Below the pieces are notes generated by a model. It saw nothing but the letters and a program-made list of their open reading frames with translations. It did not search any database and was not told the DNA's origin. Positions 1 to 8,752 of a stretch of DNA of 64,000 nt are shown piece by piece; the stretch's first letter is position 1, and every line of letters starts with the position of its first letter. The stretch is from NCBI RefSeq assembly GCF_022879575.1, contig NZ_CP084261.1, positions 434,001-498,000 on the forward strand, written 5' to 3'. The position numbers and the translations under genes were made by a program. This stretch comes from Caballeronia sp. SL2Y3 (GTDB lineage Bacteria > Pseudomonadota > Gammaproteobacteria > Burkholderiales > Burkholderiaceae).

Positions 1-1327
1 CAAGCGTATTGGACGGCAGGCCGGGCGTCGTCGCGGTGAAGCTCTGGTTGCTGTAAGTCTCGTGGCTCAGATCGACGCCGACGAGCATGTCGTGCTTGAG
101 GAAGCCCGTCGAGAACTTGCCTTCGAAATCGGTCGTGTTGTAGACCGAGTGATCGTTGATGTTGCGATCCTTGCCTTGCAGCCGCACGTAGAGCGAGGAG
201 AGCGGCAGCGTCGTGTAGTTCCCGTTCGTCAGTGCAGGGGATGTGCCGAGCGGTCCAGTCAGCACGGCGGCTGCGTTCGTCGCGCGCGCTTCGGTGCTGT
301 AGTGACTGAATTGCGTCTGATTGCGCAGCGTGAAGACATCGTTGAAGCGATGCTCCACGCGCGCGTTGAGCGTTTGCACGTCCTGAATCGTGCGGTCGTC
401 GGTGAAGCCATAGAAGGTCTTCGTATCGACCGGTGCGGGATGCCCGTTCAATGGCGGAATGCCGTAGTCGGGCTGATCGCGGTTGTGCTGAATGAGCGCG
501 GATAGCGTCACCTGCGTCGGCGTGCCGATGCCGAACTTCACTTCCGGCGCGACGCCATAGTCCTTGCTCTTCATCTGATCGCGGGTCGAGCCGAGGTCCT
601 GACCGAACGCGTTGATGCGGAACGCGGAAGTCTCGGTCATCGGCTGATTGATGTCGACGGTCGTGCGGTAGCGGTCGTGCGTGCCCGCTTGCACGGACAC
701 ATCGGCGCGCGGCTTCAACTCCGGCTGCTTGCTCACCTGATTGATGACACCGCCTGTCGAGCCACGCCCGAAGTACAGCGACGACGGCCCGTACAGCACA
801 TCGATGGATTCGAGGTTGAACGTATCGCGATAGTACTGGCCGCGGTCGCGAAAGCCGTCGAGATAAATATCGGTGCGCGCGGTAAAGCCGCGCAGATTGA
901 TGTTGTTGCCGATCTGGCCGCCTTCCGCTGCGCCGAGCGTGACGCCCGGCACGTTGCGCAGCGCATCGGAGAACGAGCTCACCGCCTGCGATTGCAGAAC
1001 CGCTTTCGGCACGACGACGACTGCTTGCGGAATGTCGCGCAAGGCGGTGGGCACTTTCGCACCGACGCTCGATACTTCCGGCTGGAAGTCGCGCGACGTG
1101 TCGCTTTGCCCCGTCACCTTGACTGCGGGCAGGGCGGCGGTTTCGGGCGCGGCCGCAGCGGCATCTGCGTTCACGCTTGCGGCGCCGCTGGTCGTGTCCG
1201 CCGAGCCGCTCTGAACGGAGGAGGCGGCTCGTGTGTTCTCTGCTGCCGTTTGCGCGTAGAGCGGCGTGGCCATCGGCACGGTTGCCACAGTGACCAAAGC
1301 CGCGGCGAGCGGCGTTTTCCTCAGCAT
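1..1327 (-). CDS. TonB-dependent siderophore receptor, N-terminal part (runs off the window)
   Basis: Outer-membrane receptor that would take up ferric siderophores using TonB energy. About 442 N-terminal residues are visible; the rest of the barrel lies beyond position 1. The start at 1327 follows GGGGAA and opens a signal peptide (MLRKTPLAAALVTVATV, cleavage near the LYAQ segment). A plug domain follows, with ALRNVPGV, INLRGF, YLDGFRD, VLYGPSSLYFGRGSTGG and VSKQP, which are typical of TonB siderophore receptors, and then the first barrel strands. The plug resembles the Fiu-like catecholate group, but the ligand cannot be read from the sequence. A Fur box lies about 95 bp upstream, so iron repression is expected. 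The gene is divergent from the ammonium transporter. Confidence 0.9.
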   Translation of the reverse strand, partial: MLRKTPLAAALVTVATVPMATPLYAQTAAENTRAASSVQSGSADTTSGAASVNADAAAAAPETAALPAVKVTGQSDTSRDFQPEVSSVGAKVPTALRDIPQAVVVVPKAVLQSQAVSSFSDALRNVPGVTLGAAEGGQIGNNINLRGFTARTDIYLDGFRDRGQYYRDTFNLESIDVLYGPSSLYFGRGSTGGVINQVSKQPELKPRADVSVQAGTHDRYRTTVDINQPMTETSAFRINAFGQDLGSTRDQMKSKDYGVAPEVKFGIGTPTQVTLSALIQHNRDQPDYGIPPLNGHPAPVDTKTFYGFTDDRTIQDVQTLNARVEHRFNDVFTLRNQTQFSHYSTEARATNAAAVLTGPLGTSPALTNGNYTTLPLSSLYVRLQGKDRNINDHSVYNTTDFEGKFSTGFLKHDMLVGVDLSHETYSNQSFTATTPGLPSNTL

Positions 1328-1421
1328 ATCGTTCCCCGATATTTTGTTAGTAAGTTCGGATCGACGATGGACGTCTGTCCGTTCGTCATATGTCATCTGC
1401 ATCCGACGCACGCGGGTGCTA

Positions 1422-1440
1422 AATGAGAATCAGTATCATT
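1422..1440 (-). promoter_or_regulatory. Fur box upstream of the siderophore receptor
   Basis: AATGAGAATCAGTATCATT is an AT-rich imperfect dyad that closely matches the Fur consensus built from GATAAT/ATTATC hexamers. It lies about 95 bp upstream of the receptor start, a normal place for Fur repression. The surrounding sequence is clearly more AT-rich than the genes. Confidence 0.75.
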
Positions 1441-1517
1441 ACATAAAATGACAAGTGTTTGTAAGTACCCGTTTCGATTCCGAGGCGTTGGCATCGCGGC
1501 GGCTTTCGCATATTGGA

Positions 1518-1585
1518 TGCACCATTCAATGCACAGAATGCACTTGCATAGAGCATCACGGCACAAGAAGCACCAACATGGGTGC
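1518..1585 (+). promoter_or_regulatory. possible NtrC enhancer sites for amt
   Basis: Two dyads resemble NtrC sites (consensus like TGCACTAAAATGGTGCA): TGCACCATTCAATGCA at 1518-1533 and GCACCAACATGGGTGC at 1570-1585. They lie about 110-180 bp upstream of the predicted sigma-54 transcription start, the usual enhancer distance. Each has spacing off by one base from the classical site, so the assignment is tentative. Confidence 0.35.
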
Positions 1586-1671
1586 GGCTGCTTTACGCGA
1601 GATTGAATCAGCTGCACCGTCCGAAGGCGTCTGCACCGCTTTCGCGCAGGCAGTGCACAGTGAACGCGCGG

Positions 1672-1688
1672 TTGGCCCGGATATTGCA
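1672..1688 (+). promoter_or_regulatory. sigma-54 (RpoN) promoter of amt
   Basis: TTGGCCCGGATATTGCA matches the -24/-12 consensus TTGGCACGNNNNTTGCA at every fixed position except one, with the required GG-N10-GC spacing (GG at 1674-1675, GC at 1686-1687). The transcription start would be near 1698-1700, about 22 nt before the ATG at 1722. This matches the known RpoN/NtrC control of ammonium transporter genes and rules out starts upstream of 1698. Confidence 0.8.
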
Positions 1689-1721
1689 CTTGTCGCCGCT
1701 TTTTTCGGGACGTCAGTCGAC

Positions 1722-2924
1722 ATGCAGGCACTTCAATCCGGTACCGACACCCTGTTTCTACTGCTGGGCGCCGCCATGGTGCTGGCCATGCACGCGGGCT
1801 TCGCGTTTCTCGAATTGGGGACGGTCAGGCGCGAGAATCAGGTGAACGCGCTGGTCAAGATCCTCGTGGACTTCGCGGTATCCACCCTCGCGTACTTCTT
1901 CATCGGCTACAACATTGCATACGGCGTGCAGTTCATGCATGGGGCCGACGTCCTCGCGCAGCACAACGGCTACGCGCTCGTGCGCTTCTTCTTCCTCTTG
2001 ACGTTCGCGGCAGCCGTGCCGGCGATCGTGTCGGGAGGCATCGCCGAGCGTTCGAAGTTCAACCCGCAACTCTTCGCGACCTGCGTGATCGTCGGGTTCA
2101 TTTATCCGCTGCTCGAAGGAATCGCTTGGAACGACCGGTTCGGCGTCCAGGCGTGGCTCACGCACGCATTCGGTGCGCCGTTTCACGACTTCGCCGGTTC
2201 GGTCGTCGTGCACGCGTTCGGCGGGTGGGTCGCGTTGCCGGCGGTGTTGCTGCTCGGGCCGCGCCACGGCCGTTATCACAAGGATGGACGCATCGCCGCG
2301 CATCCGCCGTCGAGCATTCCCTTCCTCGCGCTCGGTGCGTGGGTGCTCGCGGTCGGCTGGTTCGGCTTCAACGTGATGAGCGCGCAGACGGTCGACAAGA
2401 TCAGCGGTCTGGTTGCGGTGAATTCACTGATGGCGATGGTCGGCGGCACGCTCGCCGCGTGGGTCGCGGGTCGCAACGATCCGGGCTTTGCCTACAACGG
2501 ACCGCTGGCCGGACTGGTAGCGGTCTGCGCGGGGTCCGACGTGATGCATCCGCTCGGCGCATTGATTGTCGGGGCTGTGGCGGGCGTCCTGTTCGTGCAG
2601 ATGTTCACCTGTGTGCAGAACCGCTGGCGGATCGACGACGTGCTCGGCGTCTGGCCGCTGCATGGCCTCTGCGGAGCGTGGGGCGGCATCGCGGCAGGCT
2701 TGTTCGGGCAGAAAACGTTGGGCGGGATCGGCGGCGTGTCGATGTGGTCGCAATGCATCGGCACCATCGGCGCGGTCTTGCTCGCGCTCGCGGGCGGCGC
2801 TGCCGTCTACGGCGTCATCAAGATGACGGTGGGCCTGCGCCTCGACCGCGAGGACGAGTTCAACGGCGCGGATCTGGCGATCCATCGCATCTCGTCGACG
2901 CCTGATCGCGAAATGGCCGGTTGA
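1722..2924 (+). CDS. amt: ammonium transporter (Amt/MEP/Rh family)
   Basis: Inner-membrane ammonium channel of 400 residues, the usual Amt length, with about eleven hydrophobic segments. The pore twin histidines are present: His164 in GSVVVHAFGG and His314 in WPLHGLCGAWG. Other family segments include the glutamate-bearing GIAERSKF loop and GWFGFNVMSA. The frame is open from 1455, but the only upstream promoter signal (sigma-54, 1672-1688) lies inside that extension and the family match begins near 1722, so 1722 was chosen. The ribosome site is weak (CGGGA, about 11 nt away). No glnK gene is adjacent, which is unusual. The next gene on the same strand is a hybrid sensor kinase. Confidence 0.93.
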   Translation: MQALQSGTDTLFLLLGAAMVLAMHAGFAFLELGTVRRENQVNALVKILVDFAVSTLAYFFIGYNIAYGVQFMHGADVLAQHNGYALVRFFFLLTFAAAVPAIVSGGIAERSKFNPQLFATCVIVGFIYPLLEGIAWNDRFGVQAWLTHAFGAPFHDFAGSVVVHAFGGWVALPAVLLLGPRHGRYHKDGRIAAHPPSSIPFLALGAWVLAVGWFGFNVMSAQTVDKISGLVAVNSLMAMVGGTLAAWVAGRNDPGFAYNGPLAGLVAVCAGSDVMHPLGALIVGAVAGVLFVQMFTCVQNRWRIDDVLGVWPLHGLCGAWGGIAAGLFGQKTLGGIGGVSMWSQCIGTIGAVLLALAGGAAVYGVIKMTVGLRLDREDEFNGADLAIHRISSTPDREMAG

Positions 2925-3250
2925 ACTGGCACTTCGCCCCCCGGCCTTTAGCGCCGGATTGCATGCAAGATGCGCCCGACTGGCATTTTGCATGCCGCCG
3001 CCGGCCGAGTCCGGCGACTGTCGCCAGCCGGCGTCGCCGTAAAAGCCCGGGCATGCGCTTCGCTGAAAGCGACCGCTCCGACCCGACCGGCGGGCAAGCG
3101 CCAAGCAACCGGCAAGCGACGCGTGCTTTGCCTGATTGGCGCAGAAATGTTCGATTGACGAGAATCGCGGCCCGGTCACGGTCGGCTTGCTATGCCGATG
3201 CGTGCTCGCCGGTTACGATATACCGGCCGATCCTCAACAAGGCCGAGAGT
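2925..3250. other. gap between amt and the sensor kinase
   Basis: This 326-bp stretch is open in the kinase frame, but its translation is proline/arginine-rich and has no recognisable domain. It contains GC-rich inverted repeats near 2940-2960 and 3000-3045 that could attenuate transcription from amt. An AT-richer patch at 3200-3225 (TACGATAT) could be a -10 region for the kinase gene, but no well-spaced -35 was found. Confidence 0.4.
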
Positions 3251-5437
3251 TTGAATCCTACAGAGACCGGGTCCTTCGATTTACCGCTTCCGTCGCGCAA
3301 CTTCGCGTTGACGCGACGCGTGCTGTTGCTCGTCCTGGCTGCATCCGTCGCCGTTCCGCTCGCGTGTCTCGGCATTTACGGCTATTACGACTATCAGCGG
3401 CGCATTGCCGAGGCCGGAGACCTGACCGAGCGGCTCGCACGCGTGGCGAACGAACACGCGCTCAAAGTGCTCGACCTGAATCAGCAACTGGAGACGCGCG
3501 TCGTCGACATGCTGGGCGACAGTGGCGACGCGGACATCAAAATGCGCGAGGAAGCCTTGCATCGCGCGCTCGACGACATGAGCGGCACGCTTGCACAGGT
3601 CGCAGCGATTTCAGTCTTCGGCGCAAACGGCGCGCTGCTTGCCAATAGCCGCTACTATCCCGCGCCGGAAGTGTCCATTGCCGAGCGCGACGACTTCCTT
3701 TCAGCGCGCGCCTTCGCGCCCGTCACGTATTTCTCGCTGCCGTTGCGCGGCAAGGTGGCGCGCTCGGACGTCTTCACGACGACCATGGGGCGCATCAGCC
3801 ATAACGGGCAGTTTCTCGGCGTCGTGTCGATTGCGTTGAAGCGCGACTACTTCATCGACTTCTATCGCGAGATCGCGGCGGGCGATGCAGCGCTCGTGAT
3901 CGGTCTATATCGGCGCGACGGCGGCATTCTCGTGCGCTATCCGCCGAGCCCCGCCTCGTCGCAAGCCGCGAACAATACGCCGTTCACCGACGCGTTCCGC
4001 AACAACGAGCTGTTCGGACGCATGCGCATGACATCGACCATCGATCAGGTCGAGCGCGTGCTTGCCTACCGGCGCGTCAGCGATTTTCCGCTCTATGTCG
4101 CGACTGGTTATGCGACGTCGGTCGTGCGGGCGCGCTGGCGCGAGAACTTCGCGCTCGTGGCAGCGATAGCGGTGCTGCCATGCATGGCCGTATGGCTTCT
4201 CATCGCCTTCTCCATCCGCCGGCTCGATGCGGAACGCGTCGCGTGGGAACGCTGGCAGGCCGAAGTCGCGACGAGGCTGTCCGTCGAAGCATCGACCCGT
4301 CATTTGCGGCGCATGAGCGCGCTCGGCAATCTCGTTGCGAACGTCGCGCATGACTTCAATAACCTGCTTATGGTCGTGTCGGCGAACATGGCCTTGGCGC
4401 GGCGCAAGCATTTCAACAATGTCGAGAGCGAAGTGCTCGCGGTGGAACGCGCGACGGCCGGCGCGGAGTCGCTTGCGCGGCGGCTGATGAGCGTCGCGCG
4501 CAAGCATCCGCTGAAGCAGGAAGTGATCGACCCCGCCGCGTGGATCAGAAGCATGCTCGAAATCGCGAAGCGTGCGGTGCATCCGTCGGTCTCGTTGACG
4601 GTCGAGTTCTCAGCGGACGTATGGCCCATCATGGCCGATGCAGTCGAGCTCGAACTGGCGCTCGTCAACATCGTCGCGAACGCGAGCGAGGCGATGCCGC
4701 ATGGCGGGCGGGTCGTCATCCGCTGTCAGAACGCGCGGCTGCGTGGCGCGGAAACCGATCTGCCCGATGGCGAATACGTGCTCATTTCCGTGACGGACAA
4801 CGGCGAGGGAATGAGCGAAGCCGTGCTGCGCCGCGCGTTCGAACCGCTCTTCACGACCAAAGTGCGCGGCGCGGGCACGGGGCTCGGCCTCTCGCAAGTG
4901 CTGGCCGCCTGCGAACAGGCGGGCGGCACCGCGCGCATCACCAGCGTGCCGGGCGCGGGCACCACCGTGCGCCTCTATCTGCCGCGGTATCACGGGCCGG
5001 TAGCGGCGGCTGCGCCCGTCGAGACGGAGAAGCCGCCCGCCAAACCGTCGCCAGTCGCGGACGACGACCACCCGTTCCGGGGCATGTCGGTGCTGCTCGT
5101 CGAAGACAACACCGACGTCGCGGCGGGCGTGATGGCCGTGCTCGAAGTCTTCGGCTGCACCGTGCATCACGAGGAAAGCGCGGATGCGGCGTTCGCGCTC
5201 ATGGGCGAGGGCTACAGCTTCGATCTCGTGCTGTCCGACGTGCAGATGCCCGGCAAGATGAACGGCATCGACCTCGCGGAGCAGATCGTGAAGCGGCTGC
5301 CTTCGCAAAAGCTCGTGTTGATGACGGGCTATGCGGACGAGATCGAACGCGCGAAGCATCTCGGCGTGCCGATCCTCGCGAAGCCGTTCGACATGGACGA
5401 CTTGCGCGACCTGATTACGGACGGCGTGCCGCATTGA
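3251..5437 (+). CDS. hybrid sensor histidine kinase/response regulator
   Basis: Membrane-bound two-component sensor of about 728 residues. Order: a first membrane helix (VLLLVLAASVAVPLACLGIY), an extracytoplasmic sensor region of ~270 residues of PDC/Cache type, a second helix (ALVAAIAVLPCMAVWLLIAF), a histidine-kinase domain with phospho-acceptor His367 in NVAHDFNNLL, an ATPase domain (N box NIVANASEAMPHGG, G boxes DNGEGM and GTGLGL), and a C-terminal receiver with Asp663 in LSDVQMPG. The TTG at 3251 was chosen because it follows AAGG and sits just before the first helix. ATG 3053 is an alternative. Ligand and output partner are unknown. Its place next to amt hints at nitrogen sensing, but this is inference. 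Confidence 0.85.
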   Translation: MNPTETGSFDLPLPSRNFALTRRVLLLVLAASVAVPLACLGIYGYYDYQRRIAEAGDLTERLARVANEHALKVLDLNQQLETRVVDMLGDSGDADIKMREEALHRALDDMSGTLAQVAAISVFGANGALLANSRYYPAPEVSIAERDDFLSARAFAPVTYFSLPLRGKVARSDVFTTTMGRISHNGQFLGVVSIALKRDYFIDFYREIAAGDAALVIGLYRRDGGILVRYPPSPASSQAANNTPFTDAFRNNELFGRMRMTSTIDQVERVLAYRRVSDFPLYVATGYATSVVRARWRENFALVAAIAVLPCMAVWLLIAFSIRRLDAERVAWERWQAEVATRLSVEASTRHLRRMSALGNLVANVAHDFNNLLMVVSANMALARRKHFNNVESEVLAVERATAGAESLARRLMSVARKHPLKQEVIDPAAWIRSMLEIAKRAVHPSVSLTVEFSADVWPIMADAVELELALVNIVANASEAMPHGGRVVIRCQNARLRGAETDLPDGEYVLISVTDNGEGMSEAVLRRAFEPLFTTKVRGAGTGLGLSQVLAACEQAGGTARITSVPGAGTTVRLYLPRYHGPVAAAAPVETEKPPAKPSPVADDDHPFRGMSVLLVEDNTDVAAGVMAVLEVFGCTVHHEESADAAFALMGEGYSFDLVLSDVQMPGKMNGIDLAEQIVKRLPSQKLVLMTGYADEIERAKHLGVPILAKPFDMDDLRDLITDGVPH

Positions 5438-5444
5438 GTGGACG

Positions 5445-5957
5445 TTACTTATGCTTCGGCATGGGGCGTGCGCCGACGAGAGGATTGAACGACCGGCGCT
5501 TCTCCGTCGGCGCTTCGTCGTCGGCCGCGGGCTTCGCGCCGCGCGCATTCGTGCGCTTGCCGCCGAGTTGATCGAGCAGGCCTTCGTCGTCGGTGGCTTC
5601 TTCGTCTGCTTGCGAGTCGTCTTGCGAGTCGTCTTGCGCGGCTGCGGCGGTCGCTTGCCCGGCCCCTGCGAGATGCTCCATGACCGAGACGAAGTCCTTC
5701 TGCGCGGACTTCAGCGCGCGACCCGGCATCATGATGAGCACGACCGCTTCCTGCACGGTGCGATCATCGACGGTATCCAGCGTGCCTGTTTCGTTCCAGT
5801 CGATGCCGCTGCCGGCATACGCTGCGATCACATGTTGCAACACCGCAGGCGAGAGCACGCCTGCATCGTATAAACCGACGATCTGCCGTTCAGCAAGCGC
5901 GAAGAGACTCGTCTTCGGCGCAGTGCTTGCCTTCGATGCGGGTTTGCGGGCGGCCAT
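5445..5957 (-). CDS. conserved hypothetical protein, acidic C-terminal half
   Basis: A 170-residue protein of unknown function. The N-terminal ~100 residues look folded (FALAERQIVGLYDAGVLSPAVLQHVIAAY is hidden in a helical stretch, and EAVVLIMMPGRALKSAQKDF is another). The C-terminal ~70 residues are low-complexity, with repeated DDSQ units and many Asp/Glu, ending in a basic tail. There is no signal peptide or membrane helix. The start at 5957 (MAARKPASKAS) is preferred over an upstream in-frame ATG because that one falls inside the sorbosone dehydrogenase-like gene. It directly follows that gene (1-bp gap), so the two are probably co-transcribed. Confidence 0.6.
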   Translation of the reverse strand: MAARKPASKASTAPKTSLFALAERQIVGLYDAGVLSPAVLQHVIAAYAGSGIDWNETGTLDTVDDRTVQEAVVLIMMPGRALKSAQKDFVSVMEHLAGAGQATAAAAQDDSQDDSQADEEATDDEGLLDQLGGKRTNARGAKPAADDEAPTEKRRSFNPLVGARPMPKHK

Positions 5958-5958
5958 G

Positions 5959-7284
5959 TTATTTCGATGCGGGCGCGACCCGCCATACCGTATTGCCGAC
6001 ATCGTCGGCGACCAGCAAGCCGCCTGCGTGGTCCACGGCGACGCCGACGGGACGCCCCAGCGCGTGCCCGTCCGTTGAAAGGAATCCGGTCAGGATATCT
6101 TCGGGCGGACCCGAAGGCTTGCCATCCTCAAACGGCACGAAGATCACCTTATAGCCGCTTCTCGGCTTGCGATTCCACGACCCATGCTGACCGATGAACG
6201 CGCCGTTCCAGTAATGCTGCGGGAACGCTTTTGCGTCGTAGAAAGCGAGACCGAGTGAGGCCGTATGCGCGCCGAGCGCGTAGTCGGGCACGGTAGCCGA
6301 CTCGACGAGATCCGCGCGTTGCGGCTTGACGCGATCATCGACATGCTGGCCGTAATAGCTATAAGGCCAGCCATAGAACGCACCGTCCTTCACCGCAGTC
6401 ATGTAGTCGGGGACGAGCTCGTTGCCGAGTTCGTCGCGCTCATTCACCGCTGTCCACAGCGCGCCGGTTTGCGGCTGCCACGACATTCCGTTCGGATTGC
6501 GAAGCCCGGTTGCATAGAGACGGGTCTGTCTACTTGCGATATCCACTTCCATGATGGCCGCGCGCCCGTTTTCCGCCTCGATGCCGTTCTCCGCGGCATT
6601 GCTGTTCGAGCCGACCGTCACGTAGAGCCGCTTGCCATCCGGACTCGCGATGATGTTCTTGGTCCAGTGATGGTTGATCGACCCTGCGGGCAGATCGATG
6701 AACTTCTCGCCCGTCGATTCGATGGCCGTTTCGCCGGTCCGATACTTGAAGCGCAGCACGGCATCGGTATCGGCAACATAAAGATCATCTCCGACCAGCG
6801 CCATGCCGAAGGGCGAATGCAAATGGTCGATGAATACGGTCCGCGTCTCCGCGACGCCGTCGCCGTCGGCATCGCGCAACAACACGATGCGATCGGGACT
6901 CGGCATGCCTGCGCCCGCGCGCTTCATCACCTTCTTCATGACGACGCCCTTGATGCCCGAGTTCTCGTCGTGCTGGGCGGGGGCGTTGCTCTCTGCAACG
7001 AGCACGTCGCCGTTGGGCAGCGCGATGATCCAGCGCGGATGATCGAGCCCGGACGCGAAGGCGGTTACATCGAAGCCCGCCGGCGATAGGGGCTTCTGGC
7101 CTTGCGCCCACTGCTTGGCGGGCGCGATGTTCACCGTCGGCAACAACGCACGGCGCGGCGCGGGAAGCGCGGGATCAGGCCCGAAGTCGGTCGGGTAGTC
7201 ATCCGCCAGCGCGATGCTGCACGAGACGGTCAGCATCGCGGCGAGCGCGACGCAGCGGTACTTGCGCGCGTCAGGAAACGCCAT
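5959..7284 (-). CDS. sorbosone dehydrogenase family / PQQ-type beta-propeller oxidoreductase
   Basis: A 441-residue exported protein with a signal peptide (about residues 1-27, ending SIALA). It matches the glucose/sorbosone dehydrogenase six-bladed propeller family, soluble periplasmic enzymes that oxidise sugars or related compounds, often with PQQ. Visible family features are [65 protein letters not shown] and [11 protein letters not shown]. The histidine and arginine positions fit a catalytic or cofactor site, but the substrate is unknown. The start lies 3 bp after the stop of a small CxxCxGxG gene, forming an operon with it and the downstream hypothetical gene. A pqqA gene lies 1.9 kb away. 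Confidence 0.85.
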   Translation of the reverse strand: MAFPDARKYRCVALAAMLTVSCSIALADDYPTDFGPDPALPAPRRALLPTVNIAPAKQWAQGQKPLSPAGFDVTAFASGLDHPRWIIALPNGDVLVAESNAPAQHDENSGIKGVVMKKVMKRAGAGMPSPDRIVLLRDADGDGVAETRTVFIDHLHSPFGMALVGDDLYVADTDAVLRFKYRTGETAIESTGEKFIDLPAGSINHHWTKNIIASPDGKRLYVTVGSNSNAAENGIEAENGRAAIMEVDIASRQTRLYATGLRNPNGMSWQPQTGALWTAVNERDELGNELVPDYMTAVKDGAFYGWPYSYYGQHVDDRVKPQRADLVESATVPDYALGAHTASLGLAFYDAKAFPQHYWNGAFIGQHGSWNRKPRSGYKVIFVPFEDGKPSGPPEDILTGFLSTDGHALGRPVGVAVDHAGGLLVADDVGNTVWRVAPASK

Positions 7285-7287
7285 GCA

Positions 7288-7455
7288 TCAGCCTCCGCCG
7301 ATGCCTTGCACGATCTTTCCGGTGCCGTCGCACGTGGGACAATCCGCGCCGTCTTGCTTGCCTGTGCCGTTGCAGTCGGGACAGATGTCCTCGCCGGTGC
7401 CGGGTGCGCCCGGTTCGGCTTCATCGCCTGGACTGAGAGGAGGTTCTTGCGCCAT
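7288..7455 (-). CDS. 55-residue CxxCxGxG zinc-finger-like protein
   Basis: A very small gene with an excellent ribosome site (AAGGAGAC, 7 nt before ATG). The product has an acidic, proline/glycine-rich first half and then two DnaJ-type motifs, CPDCNGTG and CPTCDGTG, separated by KQDGAD. Such paired CxxCxGxG units bind one zinc ion in DnaJ proteins. DnaJ has four, so this is half of that domain, without a J domain. It ends in a Gly-rich tail. The stop is 3 bp before the sorbosone dehydrogenase-like gene, so it is the first gene of that operon. A small redox or chaperone role is possible but unproven. Confidence 0.75.
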   Translation of the reverse strand: MAQEPPLSPGDEAEPGAPGTGEDICPDCNGTGKQDGADCPTCDGTGKIVQGIGGG

Positions 7456-7533
7456 GACTGTCTCCTTGGTTGATGTGCCTTGGCGAGAAGCAAAGACTAT
7501 TCCGCAGCAGCGTGCCCAGCCGTGCGTTCGCCC

Positions 7534-7932
7534 TCAGGGCTTGCGTCCAAATGCTTCACGCAAGTGCCTCTTTGCTTGCTCCAACGTATTGCGCCGCGTC
7601 TTCGGCAGATTACGCCCCGCGCGATTGATATAGAAATTGAGCATCGACATGGCCGACTGAAACGGCGTGCCCTTGCGCCGCGTGCTTTCAGTCGACGAGC
7701 GTTTGAGCGACTGCGCGATCTCTTCGGCGTTGCCGTTCTTGAAGATATCGCGCTGAATATCCATCGCGTCGCTCGTTTCCATTACATGGTGCGACCAGCG
7801 GTGCGTCGAATTGCTTCCGGATTTCTTGTGATCGCTCGCGAGCGTATGGCGCTGCCGCGTGTTGCTGCGCTTGCCTGAACTCGTCTTGCCCCCGCTAGTT
7901 CCGGTCTTCTTGGTCTTGCTTGCCGTCGGCAT
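7534..7932 (-). CDS. DUF3175 domain protein
   Basis: A 132-residue basic protein. The first ~42 residues are Lys/Ser/Thr/Gly-rich and probably disordered. The rest matches DUF3175: RWSHHVMETSDAMD, IAQSLKRSSTESTRRK, SAMSMLNFYINRAGRNL and a final helix ending REAFGR. The family's function is unknown; members are common in soil proteobacteria, often among stress-related small genes. A good ribosome site (GGAGG) precedes the start. It lies 13 bp downstream of the UdgX gene on the same strand, so the two may be one transcript. Confidence 0.75.
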   Translation of the reverse strand: MPTASKTKKTGTSGGKTSSGKRSNTRQRHTLASDHKKSGSNSTHRWSHHVMETSDAMDIQRDIFKNGNAEEIAQSLKRSSTESTRRKGTPFQSAMSMLNFYINRAGRNLPKTRRNTLEQAKRHLREAFGRKP

Positions 7933-7945
7933 GACGGTTCCTCCA

Positions 7946-8563
7946 TCAACGTTTATGTTTCATCAGCCGATGCGCTTCCCGCAGCGCATCGACGATAGCC
8001 TGATAAGCGGCATGGCGCGTCTCGGGATCGGGCGCGCGCAATACATACGACGGGTGATACGTGGCAACGATCAGGCGCCCCTCGTGCTCGATAGGGTGCC
8101 CCATCGACGCTTGCAGTTTGGCCTTCGAATCGCGCATCACCGACTTGAGCGCGGTCGCGCCCAGCGCGACGATCACCTTCGGGTCGATGCTGGCCGTCTC
8201 GCGGTCCATCCAGTAGTGGCACGCGTCGATCTCGCGCTGCGCTGGCGTCTTGTGCATGCGGCGCTTGCCGCGCGGTTCCCATTTGAAGTGCTTGACGGCA
8301 TTCGTCACATAGACTTCCTTGCGCGCGACGCCGGCTTCTTCGAGCGCGCGGTCCAGCATGGCGCCCGCCGGCCCGACGAAGGGCTTGCCTTGCAAATCTT
8401 CCTGATCGCCCGGTTGTTCGCCGACGATCATCAGCGGCGCGTGGCGCGGACCGGCGCCCGGAACGGCTTGCGTTGCGTCTTTGTAGAGCGCGCAGCGATG
8501 ACAGGCGTCGAGCGTATCCGGTGTCTGATCGGGCTCTACGCCGGGCTGTGGGGTCGTCGCCAT
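7946..8563 (-). CDS. udgX: UdgX-type uracil-DNA glycosylase (uracil-DNA cross-linking)
   Basis: A 205-residue UDG superfamily protein. Family 4-like features: GEQPGDQED (motif 1), FVGPAGAMLDRALEEAG, the cluster-binding CxxC at residues 21-24 (CHRC), and HPSYVLR near the end. The UdgX signature is the inserted loop KWEPRGKRRMH at about residues 94-104. In characterised UdgX this loop reads KRRIH, and its histidine bonds covalently to deoxyribose C1' after uracil is removed, leaving the protein attached to DNA. Here His104 is kept, with Met in place of Ile. Expected roles are uracil recognition and DNA damage tolerance. The start at 8563 has only a weak ribosome site. Confidence 0.88.
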   Translation of the reverse strand: MATTPQPGVEPDQTPDTLDACHRCALYKDATQAVPGAGPRHAPLMIVGEQPGDQEDLQGKPFVGPAGAMLDRALEEAGVARKEVYVTNAVKHFKWEPRGKRRMHKTPAQREIDACHYWMDRETASIDPKVIVALGATALKSVMRDSKAKLQASMGHPIEHEGRLIVATYHPSYVLRAPDPETRHAAYQAIVDALREAHRLMKHKR

Positions 8564-8752
8564 CGGAACGTTACGCGGGGGCGCTAGGTGACAACGCCGT
8601 GGCGGCGCGCACGCGAGCAGGCTCGAACGGAATCATGGGCATGCGTTCTCCGAGACTTTTCGGAAGATGGAAGCAATTGCCGAACCTTCGTCCGCAATGC
8701 TGTGGGAATGCCCGTTGCTGATCCTCTGGCACCTGAGCAAAGGAGGCCAGCG

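Noticed and set aside
1455..1721. N-terminal extension of the ammonium transporter
   Set aside because: A sigma-54 promoter lies inside it and the sequence has no transporter content.
2921..3250. N-terminal extension of the hybrid kinase starting at the amt stop
   Set aside because: Pro/Arg-rich with no domain; TTG 3251 with AAGG sits directly before the first membrane helix.
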